NCBI GenBank assembly: GCA_005791685.1
Contig: SXVG01000075.1
Location: 1 to 23,625 of the forward strand
Source: Methylotenera sp.
Lineage (GTDB): Bacteria > Pseudomonadota > Gammaproteobacteria > Burkholderiales > Methylophilaceae
DNA: 23,625 bases
Direction: 5' to 3'
Shown here piece after piece: positions 14,544-21,740 of this stretch. The translations under genes and the position numbers were made by a program. The first letter of the stretch is position 1, and each line of letters starts with the position of its first letter. Under the pieces are notes generated by a model. It saw only the letters and a program-made list of their open reading frames with translations, was not told the origin of the DNA and searched no databases.

Positions 14544-16829
14544 ATGGTATTTAATAAAACCAATGAATCCCACCCTGCCTATGACGGCGCTGTTTATCTA
14601 GACATGAATAGGCTTAAATTTTTAAGCGGGTTCATGGCCGTGCGCGTCGGGTTGAGTCTGGCGATGGTGCTGCTCATGTTGCTGCATGTCAGTGGTATAG
14701 GGTCTTGGTCAGCGCTTAATAAGCTGGAGCTTTTTGCCTACGATACGCGGCTGACCATGAGCATGCCCAATAGCCTTGATGAGCAGATAGTCATCATTGA
14801 TATCGATGAGAAAAGCCTCAAACAGCAAGGCCATTGGCCTTGGCCTAGAAATAAACTGGCCGGTTTAGTCGATACCTTGTTTGATGATTATCAAGTGGCC
14901 GTTTTAGGCATGGACATGGTGTTTGCCGAGCCGGATCTAAGCTCAGGCTTGCAGGGAATGCAAGCCATACAACATCAGCATTTTAGTCAAGATAGCGCGC
15001 TAGCTGCTGCCATAGACAAGCTCAGTCCCAGCTTAGACTACGATCTAATGTTTGCGAACAGTTTAAACGGTCGCAAGGTGGTGTTGGGCTATGTTTTTTT
15101 GCAGGATGGCGTTGGCGGTGAAGTCGGCAGTTTGCCTGCGCCCGTGCTGTCGGCCTCGGTCTTTAAAGGTCAGCCTGTAGACTTAATGCAGGCCGCTGGC
15201 TACAGCGGCAATTTGCCGGCCTTGCAAGCACACGCTTATGCGGCCGGCCATATTAATGCCAGCCCGGATCAAGACGGCATTTCCCGCAAGCTTCCCATGT
15301 TGGTGCAATACCGCGATCAGGTTTATGAAGCGTTTTCCAGTGCCGTGGCCAGAGCGGCTACTGCTGGCCCTAGCATGCCCTCAGCCAATGTGCCTAGTGC
15401 TATTTTAGCCGATGCGGAGTGGCTGAAGATTGCTAACAACAGCATGCCAGTGAGCGGGGAAATGGCGGCATTGATTCCTTATCGAGGCGTACAAGGCAGC
15501 TTTCGCTACGTTTCTGCCACTGACGTATTGGCGCGCAAAGTGGACAAAGCGCTGCTTAAAAATAAAGTGGTCTTACTCGGCACCACTGCCGCTGGCTTGA
15601 TGGATTTACGGGCCACGCCTATGCAAAACGTCTACCCTGGGGTGGAAGTGCAGGCCAGCATGATAGCCGGCATATTGGCCGGTAATATCAAACAACAGCC
15701 GGCTTATACGCAAGGCGCGGAGTTTGTTTTACTGTTGTTACTAGGCTTGCTGTTGGCTTTAGCCTTACCCAAATTAAGCCCTGGCTCGTCGAGTGTGCTG
15801 ACTTTGCTCTGCCTGGGCTGCATTTTAGACTTAAATGTGTGGGCTTGGCAGCAGGCTAATTTGGTGCTGCCGCTGGCAACACCATTAGTCCTGGTGGTCG
15901 CCCTGTATTTTTTCAATATGGCTTACGGTTTCTTTTTTGAGTCGCGGCTTAAGCGTCAACTGAGCCATTTATTTGGCCAATACATTCCGCCGGTGTTGGT
16001 GGAAGAGATGGCTAAAAACCCGCAGTCTTTTAGTTTGGCCAGCCAAAGCCGGGAAATGACTGTGCTGTTTTCTGACGTGCGTGACTTTACCGCCATCGCC
16101 GAAGCCTTAGATCCTCAGCAGTTAAGCCTATTCATGAATCAGTTTCTCAGTCCTATGACGCAGCTCATACACCAGCATAGAGGCAGCATAGATAAGTCTA
16201 TGGGCGATGCCATCATGGCGTTCTGGGGCGCCCCTATGCCGGATAATCAGCACGCAAAACATGCCTTGCAAGCAGCGCTGGCCATGACCGCGGCGCTCAG
16301 CAGATTGCAAAGTGACTTTGCCGTGCAAGGCTGGCCCAGCATACGCATAGGCATAGGCTTGAACACGGGGGAAATGGTGGTGGGTAATATGGGCTCAACG
16401 TTTCGCATGGCTTACACCGTGCTCGGGGATGCGGTGAATTTGGGCTCGCGTTTAGAGGGTTTAACAAAATACTATGGCGTGGACATTATTTTGAGCGAGC
16501 ACACTAAAACGCAAGTGCCGGAGTATGTGTATCGTGAATTGGATAGGGTGCGGGTTAAAGGTCGGGCGCAGCCATTGGCGATTTTTGAACCGATTGCGCT
16601 GCTGGAACACGTTGATGCAGACACCTTGGCGCACTTAAATCTTCATCATGAAGCGCTGGCCCTGTACCGCCGTCAAGATTGGGACGGGGCAGAACCGTTA
16701 TTGCTGCGCTTGCAAAAATGGCAGCCGCAATCTGGTTTATACGCCTTGTATTTAGAAAGAATGGCGCATTTTAGGGAAAATCCGCCTAGTGCCGATTGGG
16801 ATGGCGTGTTTAATTTTGAGAAAAAATAA
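14544..16829 (+). CDS. Membrane adenylate cyclase with CHASE2 sensor domain
   Basis: 761 residues from ATG 14544, or 741 from ATG 14604; neither start has a clear ribosome binding site. Order: one membrane helix (about residues 28-50), a large periplasmic CHASE2 sensor domain (to about 385, with IVIIDIDEKSLKQQGHWPWP), three clustered membrane helices (about 395-470), then a class III cyclase domain. The metal aspartates lie in VLFSDVRDFTAI and SMGDAIMAFWG. Lys in IDKSMGD and Asp in VLGDAVNLGSRLEGL are the pair that selects adenine, so cAMP is the likely product. The transition-state Asn/Arg are in NLGSRLE. A helical tail of about 80 residues follows (TPR-like in texture). It converges on pilA; cAMP control of pili is known elsewhere but only suggested here. 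Confidence 0.93.
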   Translation: MVFNKTNESHPAYDGAVYLDMNRLKFLSGFMAVRVGLSLAMVLLMLLHVSGIGSWSALNKLELFAYDTRLTMSMPNSLDEQIVIIDIDEKSLKQQGHWPWPRNKLAGLVDTLFDDYQVAVLGMDMVFAEPDLSSGLQGMQAIQHQHFSQDSALAAAIDKLSPSLDYDLMFANSLNGRKVVLGYVFLQDGVGGEVGSLPAPVLSASVFKGQPVDLMQAAGYSGNLPALQAHAYAAGHINASPDQDGISRKLPMLVQYRDQVYEAFSSAVARAATAGPSMPSANVPSAILADAEWLKIANNSMPVSGEMAALIPYRGVQGSFRYVSATDVLARKVDKALLKNKVVLLGTTAAGLMDLRATPMQNVYPGVEVQASMIAGILAGNIKQQPAYTQGAEFVLLLLLGLLLALALPKLSPGSSSVLTLLCLGCILDLNVWAWQQANLVLPLATPLVLVVALYFFNMAYGFFFESRLKRQLSHLFGQYIPPVLVEEMAKNPQSFSLASQSREMTVLFSDVRDFTAIAEALDPQQLSLFMNQFLSPMTQLIHQHRGSIDKSMGDAIMAFWGAPMPDNQHAKHALQAALAMTAALSRLQSDFAVQGWPSIRIGIGLNTGEMVVGNMGSTFRMAYTVLGDAVNLGSRLEGLTKYYGVDIILSEHTKTQVPEYVYRELDRVRVKGRAQPLAIFEPIALLEHVDADTLAHLNLHHEALALYRRQDWDGAEPLLLRLQKWQPQSGLYALYLERMAHFRENPPSADWDGVFNFEKK

Positions 16830-16860
16830 ACGGCGTTTTGCAAAATCTGCGAAACGCCGT
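16821..16860 (-). terminator. Intrinsic terminator of pilA, overlapping the end of the cyclase gene
   Basis: A 9-bp perfect stem, ACGGCGTTT (16830-16838) with AAACGCCGT (16852-16860), extends by one wobble and two further pairs to a 7-base loop. Read on the minus strand it is followed by a T-rich run (16829 down to 16821), so it ends pilA transcripts. On the plus strand it starts directly after the cyclase stop codon but lacks a good U-tract there. Confidence 0.8.
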
Positions 16861-16905
16861 GGTGTAAGGTTTTAGACTTAAGTTAACTATGTAGGGCTTA
16901 AGGCA

Positions 16906-17340
16906 TTACACTTTAGGTAGGAATTTAGAGCTGATGGTGCCGCCCACGGTCCAGCTGGTACCGGCATCGGCACTGCATGCGGCGGTGTAAACGATGGTTT
17001 GACCGGCGGTGACACCTGAGCCTATGGCTTTCATGACTATGGTGACCGTGGCCGCCGTGGCAGACGAGCCATCAGCCGTGACTGAGGTAGTGTATTTGCC
17101 GGTAATCGCCGTGTTGGTGCCTAAGCCCAATGAAGCGTTATCGCTGTCAGCTGCAAGGCTGGCTTCGCTACAGGCTATGCCTACCGCCGTCAGCGCTGGT
17201 GTGGCTAAGCTGACGGCTTCCTGTACCTTGGCTCGGGTGGTGTAGTCTTGGTAAGCGGGTAGGGCGATGGCGGCTAAAATGCCGATGATAGCCACCACTA
17301 TCATGAGCTCGATTAAAGTGAAGCCTTGTTGTTTTTGCAT
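16906..17340 (-). CDS. pilA: Type IV major pilin PilA
   Basis: A 144-residue type IVa prepilin. The leader is MQKQQG, cut by prepilin peptidase between Gly6 and Phe7. The mature protein starts FTLIELMIVVAIIGILAAIA with Glu5 (residue 11 here), the residue needed for assembly. QDYTTRAKVQEA continues the long helix. The globular part is rich in Thr, Ser and Ala, and its only cysteines are Cys57 and Cys122, which could form the disulfide bounding the pilin D-region. AAGGGA sits about 6 bases before the ATG. The gene is alone, about 12 kb from pilB/pilC. Two hairpins precede it, one directly against the ribosome binding site. I found no sigma-54 promoter. Confidence 0.93.
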   Translation of the reverse strand: MQKQQGFTLIELMIVVAIIGILAAIALPAYQDYTTRAKVQEAVSLATPALTAVGIACSEASLAADSDNASLGLGTNTAITGKYTTSVTADGSSATAATVTIVMKAIGSGVTAGQTIVYTAACSADAGTSWTVGGTISSKFLPKV

Positions 17341-17353
17341 GGTTATTCCCTTT

Positions 17354-17401
17354 ATAAAAAAAATAAAATAGGCTTAAAATCACATTCGATTTAAGCCTAT
17401 T
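17354..17401 (-). terminator. Terminator-like hairpin directly upstream of the pilA ribosome binding site
   Basis: AATAGGCTTAAA (17367-17378) pairs with TTTAAGCCTATT (17390-17401): 12 perfect bp, which an A bulge can extend by three pairs. On the minus strand it is followed by a T-rich tract (17366 down to 17355) and then at once by the AAGGGA of pilA. Structurally this is an intrinsic terminator for the mxaD-like gene, or an attenuator in the pilA leader. Confidence 0.75.
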
Positions 17402-17410
17402 GGCTACCGA

Positions 17411-17446
17411 GCACTATGCAACAGCCGCCAATGACTAGCATAGTGC
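17411..17446. repeat. 9-bp inverted repeat between the mxaD-like gene and pilA
   Basis: GCACTATGC (17411-17419) and GCATAGTGC (17438-17446) form a perfect 9-bp inverted repeat with an 18-base spacer. It lies between the mxaD-like stop and the terminator-like hairpin. It may be a second RNA hairpin in the same leader or a protein-binding site. Confidence 0.55.
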
Positions 17447-17484
17447 CCGATATAAGGCCGTGCTGGGAATTTATTTTTATAAAG

Positions 17485-18021
17485 TTATTTGGCGGTTTCG
17501 GCCACTTTTTTTAAGTTGGCTAAGCCGGCATCAAAAATATCGGTGATGGCTTTTACCGCGGTGGCGTCATCTTGACCTTCTGGAATAGGCGGGTTTAATT
17601 TGTATAAACGGTAAAAGCGGCCCACCCAAGTGACGGTGCTTTCCCCAGCATTCGGGCCTTTGCTCACGGCCATGCTGGCATTGAAATCGGTCAGCGGTAG
17701 GGTGCCAGAAATGATTTCGTATTTCATGCGCATACCGTCGTTATCGACGCCGCGTAATTTTTCGTAAACGTTGCCGCCACTTTTAAAGGTCAGCGTTCTG
17801 AAGTTGTCTTCACCCACTTTTTCCAATTTAGAGCTGGCGACACCAGGCAGCCATTGCTGTGCGTTGCCGAAATCTTTAACCATAGCCCAAACTTTGGCCG
17901 GATCTGCTTTGATCGTAACGGATTTTTCAACTTTCTGTGGTGACGGGCCGTGAGCACTTGCCAGGTTGGGCAGCAAGCCAATGCTTAAGCTTAAGGTCAA
18001 TAGGGCTAAAATCTTTTTCAT
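17485..18021 (-). CDS. Periplasmic SRPBCC-family protein, MxaD-like
   Basis: 178 residues. The signal peptide MKKILALLTLSLSIGLLPN ends at ASA, predicting a mature protein starting HGPSPQKVEKS. The rest is one SRPBCC/START-like fold (about residues 35-175), with DPAKVWAMVKDFGNAQQWLP, LTFKSGGNVYEKL and STVTWVGRFYRLY. The arrangement and the mature start HGP resemble MxaD, a periplasmic protein from methanol dehydrogenase clusters proposed to help electron transfer from the dehydrogenase to cytochrome cL. No mxaF or xoxF is in this window, so the functional link is inference. ATG 18021 is preferred over an upstream in-frame start because GGAG precedes it at good spacing. The propeller gene lies 115 bases upstream in the same direction. 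Confidence 0.8.
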   Translation of the reverse strand: MKKILALLTLSLSIGLLPNLASAHGPSPQKVEKSVTIKADPAKVWAMVKDFGNAQQWLPGVASSKLEKVGEDNFRTLTFKSGGNVYEKLRGVDNDGMRMKYEIISGTLPLTDFNASMAVSKGPNAGESTVTWVGRFYRLYKLNPPIPEGQDDATAVKAITDIFDAGLANLKKVAETAK

Positions 18022-18030
18022 TTTGTATTT

Positions 18031-18034
18031 CTCC
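18031..18034 (-). promoter_or_regulatory. Ribosome binding site deciding the mxaD-like start
   Basis: GGAG on the minus strand, 9 bases before ATG 18021. It supports the start MKKILALL, which also gives a textbook signal peptide. Confidence 0.65.
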
Positions 18035-18135
18035 GTGGCTTTCAAATTGAGAGTGATTGATAAAACAGCAGAGCATTATAAAGGAGAACGGTGTTTTTTT
18101 AAAACACGCTGCCGCCTAAAATAGTGTTGGTATGC

Positions 18136-19131
18136 TTATTCTGGCAGCAGGATAAATTGGCCGAAGGCGCGGCTTTTTTCACCGGTTTTAATGACAGCTA
18201 TTAGTTGATGCGTGTTAGTGTCGATGACGCTGACGTTGTTGCTACCCCAGTTGGCGACGTAGGCGCGCTGGTTGATAGGGTCTAGGCTAATGCCTTCTGG
18301 GGTGCTACCCACCGCTATGGTCTTAATGGTTTTATGGCTGCTCAAGTCTATGACGGACACGCTGTCATCTTGAGTGTTGCTCACGTACAGCGTTTTTTCG
18401 TCGCTGCTGATGGCCGCACAATAAGGGTGGTAGCCCACTTTTATTTTTTGCTGGCGCCAAGTCTTGCTGTCGATGAGGCTAACGCTGTCCTCTTTGACGT
18501 TGACGCTGACCAAGAGTTTGCCGCTGCTGCTGACGGTTAAACCAAACGGGTGCGCGCCTACTTTGATGCGTTTCTTGATGGACAGCGTAGCGGTGTCCAC
18601 GACGGCGATGTCGTCGCTATCTCGATTGCTAATATACAGCCATTGATTGTTTGGACTGACCACTAAACCGGCGGGGGCATCCCCCACTTGGAGTTCGCGT
18701 ATGTGCTGTGGCTGCTGGGTATTGATGGCCAGCACTTTGTTGGCAAACCAATCGGCGACGTAAAGTACCGCGCTGTCTGCAGATAAGGCCAAGCCGACTG
18801 GCGAGCCATGAATTTTTATGCTGGGTAGCACGCTGTGGGTTTGCGTATTGATGACGCTTATTTCTTGGCTTTCAACATTCGTTATGTAAGCGCGTTGCAA
18901 TTGCGCTGAAACGGCAATGCCCACCGGGCCTTTGCCGACCTGGATGGTGCGAATGATGGTATTTTTAGCCGTGTCTATGACCGACACCGTGTCATCACCT
19001 TGATTGGTGATGTAGGCGTAAGTGTGTATTTCATGGGCGCAGGCTGGCTTGGGCGCGCCGCACAGCAAGCTCACCAGTAAAATCAGCATTAAAGAAAATC
19101 TATTTGAAAATTTAATTGATAGTATATTCAT
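18136..19131 (-). CDS. Secreted seven-bladed YVTN/YncE-type beta-propeller protein
   Basis: 331 residues from ATG 19131. A signal peptide (hydrophobic SLMLILLVSLLCG) ends PACA, predicting a mature start HEIHTYAYI. Seven repeats of about 42 residues follow, each with a strand like AYITN, LYVAD or LYVSN, then a SVSVIDT-type strand and a VGxxPxGxxxS turn: seven blades. Such YVTN-family propellers are periplasmic, and some sit beside PQQ-dependent alcohol dehydrogenases, but a reaction has seldom been shown. The frame is open to 19278, but the extra 49 residues are unlike a secretion signal and reach into rppH, so the shorter start is chosen even though its ribosome binding site is weak. Divergent from rppH; it precedes the mxaD-like gene, probably as one unit. 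Confidence 0.82.
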   Translation of the reverse strand: MNILSIKFSNRFSLMLILLVSLLCGAPKPACAHEIHTYAYITNQGDDTVSVIDTAKNTIIRTIQVGKGPVGIAVSAQLQRAYITNVESQEISVINTQTHSVLPSIKIHGSPVGLALSADSAVLYVADWFANKVLAINTQQPQHIRELQVGDAPAGLVVSPNNQWLYISNRDSDDIAVVDTATLSIKKRIKVGAHPFGLTVSSSGKLLVSVNVKEDSVSLIDSKTWRQQKIKVGYHPYCAAISSDEKTLYVSNTQDDSVSVIDLSSHKTIKTIAVGSTPEGISLDPINQRAYVANWGSNNVSVIDTNTHQLIAVIKTGEKSRAFGQFILLPE

Positions 19132-19219
19132 GGGCTTAGCTATTATAGGTAAATGCTTGCTTTCAATAATGGGCAAAATATGAAAAAATTGCATTAAATA
19201 ATTAAGGCAGTATAACGTT

Positions 19220-19711
19220 ATGTTAGATCGAGATGGGTTTCGCCCGAATGTGGGCATTATTTTATGTAATGCGCACAATCAGGTATTTTGGGCTAAGCGT
19301 ATTCGTGAGCACGCTTGGCAGTTTCCACAAGGTGGTATCAACCACGGTGAAAGCCCAGAGCAGGCCATGTACCGCGAGCTGATGGAAGAGGTGGGCCTAG
19401 CGCCACAGCATGTGCAAATTTTAGGGCGCACTAAAGATTGGCTTAGGTACGAAGTGCCCAGTACTTGGGTTAAGCGTGAGTACCGTGGCAGCTACAAAGG
19501 CCAAAAACAAATTTGGTATTTGTTACGCATGCTGGGGCGAGATAGCGACGTGTCCTTGCGCGCGAGCGAACATCCTGAATTTGACGCTTGGCGTTGGACT
19601 GAGTATTGGATCCCCTTAGAGGATGTGATTGAGTTTAAGCGCGGTGTTTATGAGTCCGCCTTGAACGAATTAGCCTCGCATTTACACCACAAGCGAGCCA
19701 ATAATACCTAG
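19220..19711 (+). CDS. rppH: RNA pyrophosphohydrolase RppH
   Basis: A 163-residue Nudix hydrolase that removes pyrophosphate from the 5' triphosphate of RNAs and so starts mRNA decay. The Nudix box runs from Gly38 to Leu60: G-x5-E44-x7-R52-E53-L-M-E56-E57-V-G59-L. The N-terminus MLDRDGFRPNVGIILCN and the stretch KDWLRYEVP are characteristic of RppH rather than other Nudix enzymes, as is the RGSYKGQKQIWYLL region. An AAGG ribosome binding site precedes the ATG. It is divergent from the propeller gene across 88 AT-rich bases. It ends 20 bases before the convergent psd stop. Confidence 0.95.
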   Translation: MLDRDGFRPNVGIILCNAHNQVFWAKRIREHAWQFPQGGINHGESPEQAMYRELMEEVGLAPQHVQILGRTKDWLRYEVPSTWVKREYRGSYKGQKQIWYLLRMLGRDSDVSLRASEHPEFDAWRWTEYWIPLEDVIEFKRGVYESALNELASHLHHKRANNT

Positions 19712-19731
19712 AGTTGTGCTGGGCCTAATAT

Positions 19732-20592
19732 TTAGGCCAGTCTTTTATTGCCCATGTGTTCGCCCAGTTGAATGGCGCGAGCGGGTTGCCAATCGGCATT
19801 GAACTCTAAAGCGTCTTTTTCAAACAGCATGACCACTGTGGATCCCAGTAAAAACCGGCCCATTTCTTGACCTTGTTGCAGTTGGATGTTTTTGCTGTCA
19901 TAAAACCACGACCGCGGTTTGCGGCTGCGGGGTGGATTGATGATGCCATTAGGCGCGGTGTGCCAAACCGTGGCCATGCTACCGACCACCGTTGCCCCCA
20001 CTAATACCATAACAAAACGGCCATGTTGCGCAGAGGCAAATTCACACACCACCCGTTCATTGCGGGCAAACAAGCCGGGCACGCCTTGCGCCGTGCTGGG
20101 GTTAACGGAGAATAAAGCGCCCGGAACATAGGTCATGCTTTTTAGTTGGCCTTCGCAAGGCATATGGATGCGGTGGTAGTCTTTAGGGCTTAAGTAGAGG
20201 CAGGCAAATAGACCGTTCTCAAATTGCTGGGCCAAATTTTTGTTGCCGCCCAATAAAGCCGTGGTGCTGTAACTGTGTCCCTTGGCTTGAAAGATTTGAT
20301 CGGTTTTTATGTCACCCAATTGGCTAATGGCACCATCCACTGGGCAAATGAAATCAGCCAGCGCCAGCGGTCTGGCGCCTGGTTGCAGTGGGCGGGTAAA
20401 GAATTCATTGAAGCTTTTATAAGCAGCGATGTCAGGATGGGCCGCTTCGGCCATATTGACCTGATAACGTTGTACGAACCAGCGTATTACCGCGGTAGTT
20501 AAACGGCCGCCTTCAAGGTGCGCTAATTTTCCCGCAAGCGCAGTGATGGCCTGCTTGGGGATGAGGTATTGGCTTAGCACGGCAAAGTTCAT
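19732..20592 (-). CDS. psd: Phosphatidylserine decarboxylase proenzyme
   Basis: A 286-residue proenzyme that converts phosphatidylserine to phosphatidylethanolamine at the inner membrane. It cleaves itself at LGST (residues 249-252), and Ser251 becomes the pyruvoyl cofactor of the small alpha chain. Asp86 in CPVDGAIS and His143 in HRIHMP correspond to the charge relay for self-cleavage. FNEFFTRPL, GSMATVWHTAPNG and YVPGALFSVNP are family blocks. This is the long E. coli type. ATG 20592 is chosen over an open frame 16 codons longer, because AGGAAAC precedes it and the longer frame runs through a terminator stem. It follows ilvC, with that terminator in between. Confidence 0.95.
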   Translation of the reverse strand: MNFAVLSQYLIPKQAITALAGKLAHLEGGRLTTAVIRWFVQRYQVNMAEAAHPDIAAYKSFNEFFTRPLQPGARPLALADFICPVDGAISQLGDIKTDQIFQAKGHSYSTTALLGGNKNLAQQFENGLFACLYLSPKDYHRIHMPCEGQLKSMTYVPGALFSVNPSTAQGVPGLFARNERVVCEFASAQHGRFVMVLVGATVVGSMATVWHTAPNGIINPPRSRKPRSWFYDSKNIQLQQGQEMGRFLLGSTVVMLFEKDALEFNADWQPARAIQLGEHMGNKRLA

Positions 20593-20595
20593 GGT

Positions 20596-20602
20596 GTTTC
20601 CT
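20596..20602 (-). promoter_or_regulatory. Ribosome binding site deciding the psd start
   Basis: AGGAAAC on the minus strand, ending 3 bases before ATG 20592 (core AGGA about 6 bases away). It lies one base after the T-tract of the ilvC terminator. Confidence 0.6.
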
Positions 20603-20603
20603 A

Positions 20604-20638
20604 ATAAAAAGGGCGGGAGGCCTGATGGCTCCCCGCCC
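20604..20638 (-). terminator. Intrinsic terminator after ilvC, abutting the psd ribosome binding site
   Basis: GGGCGGG (20611-20617) pairs with CCCGCCC (20632-20638), with further AG/CT pairs beyond a one-base bulge and a short loop. On the minus strand TTTTTATT follows directly. This is a strong GC-rich intrinsic terminator for the ilv operon, placed 11 bases before the psd ATG. Confidence 0.85.
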
Positions 20639-20668
20639 AACTTAAGGTCTCTAGACTGAGGATGACCC

Positions 20669-21685
20669 TTAGTTTTTAGCCTGATCGACTAATTTATTTT
20701 TAGCAATCCAAGGCATCATGGCGCGTAATTGACCACCTACTTGCTCAATTGGATGGGTAGCATTTAAACGACGGCGTGCGGTCATTTCTGGGTAATTGGT
20801 GCGGCCTTCCAAGATGAAGCGTTTAGCGTATTCACCGTTTTGAATATTGGCTAAACATTCTTGCATGGCGTAACGTGATTCGTCATTGATGACTTTAGGG
20901 CCAGTCACGTATTCACCGTATTCGGCGTTGTTTGAAATGGAGTAGTTCATGTTGGCAATGCCGCCTTCGTACATTAAATCGACGATTAATTTAAGTTCGT
21001 GCAAGCATTCAAAGTAGGCCATCTCAGGCGCATAACCGGCTTCAACCAAAGTTTCAAAACCGGCTTTAACCAATTCAACGGCACCACCACACAACACGGC
21101 TTGTTCGCCGAACAGGTCTGTTTCAGTCTCTTCACGGAAATCGGTTTCGATGACGCCGCCTTTAGTGCCGCCATTGGCTGCCGCATAAGACAAGGCCAAG
21201 GCTTTCGCGTTGCCTGATTTATCTTGGTATACCGCGATTAAAGAAGGCACGCCGCCACCTTTTAGGTATTCTGAACGCACGGTATGGCCTGGGCCTTTAG
21301 GCGCGATCATGATGACGTCTAGGTCGGCTCTTGGCGTGATTTGGTTGTAATGGATGTTAAAGCCGTGAGCAAAAGCCAATGTTGCGCCTTGTTTCAAATT
21401 GGCTGCTACGTCGGCATCAAAAATTTGCGGCATGGTTTCGTCAGGCAACAATAGCATGACGATATCCGCTTGTTTGGTGGCTTCGGCAATTTCCAACACG
21501 TGGTGACCAGCGGCCACTGCTTTCGCCCATGAGCTGCCGCCTTTACGTAAACCTATGGTCACGTTCACGCCGCTGTCTTTAAGGTTGGCCGCATGGGCGT
21601 GACCTTGTGAGCCGTAACCGACTATGGTTACTTTTTTGCCTTTAATTAAACCAAGGTCTGCGTCTTTATCGTAATAAACTTTCAT
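20669..21685 (-). CDS. ilvC: Ketol-acid reductoisomerase
   Basis: A 338-residue class I (short) enzyme using NADPH and magnesium to turn acetolactate into dihydroxyisovalerate, the second step of valine/isoleucine synthesis. The Rossmann motif is VGYGSQGHAHAANLKDSG near residues 22-39, and the phosphate-binding loop is LRKGGSSWAKA. The knotted C-terminal domain carries the metal ligands in TDLFGEQAVLCGG and YFECLHELKLIVDLMYEGG. It starts 55 bases after ilvH with an AAAGG ribosome binding site. A strong terminator follows the stop. Confidence 0.97.
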   Translation of the reverse strand: MKVYYDKDADLGLIKGKKVTIVGYGSQGHAHAANLKDSGVNVTIGLRKGGSSWAKAVAAGHHVLEIAEATKQADIVMLLLPDETMPQIFDADVAANLKQGATLAFAHGFNIHYNQITPRADLDVIMIAPKGPGHTVRSEYLKGGGVPSLIAVYQDKSGNAKALALSYAAANGGTKGGVIETDFREETETDLFGEQAVLCGGAVELVKAGFETLVEAGYAPEMAYFECLHELKLIVDLMYEGGIANMNYSISNNAEYGEYVTGPKVINDESRYAMQECLANIQNGEYAKRFILEGRTNYPEMTARRRLNATHPIEQVGGQLRAMMPWIAKNKLVDQAKN

Positions 21686-21740
21686 TTTTGTGTCGCCTTT
21701 CTATGCAAATGCTAAATAAATATAAGAGGGGTTTTAAAAC

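Noticed and set aside
17402..17484. A sigma-54 promoter for pilA
   Set aside because: GGCAC and TTGC words occur, but no pair has the required 10-base spacing between GG and GC.
19132..19278. The longer N-terminus of the propeller protein
   Set aside because: The added 49 residues are not a signal peptide and would overlap the start of the divergent rppH. The shorter start gives a proper secretion signal.
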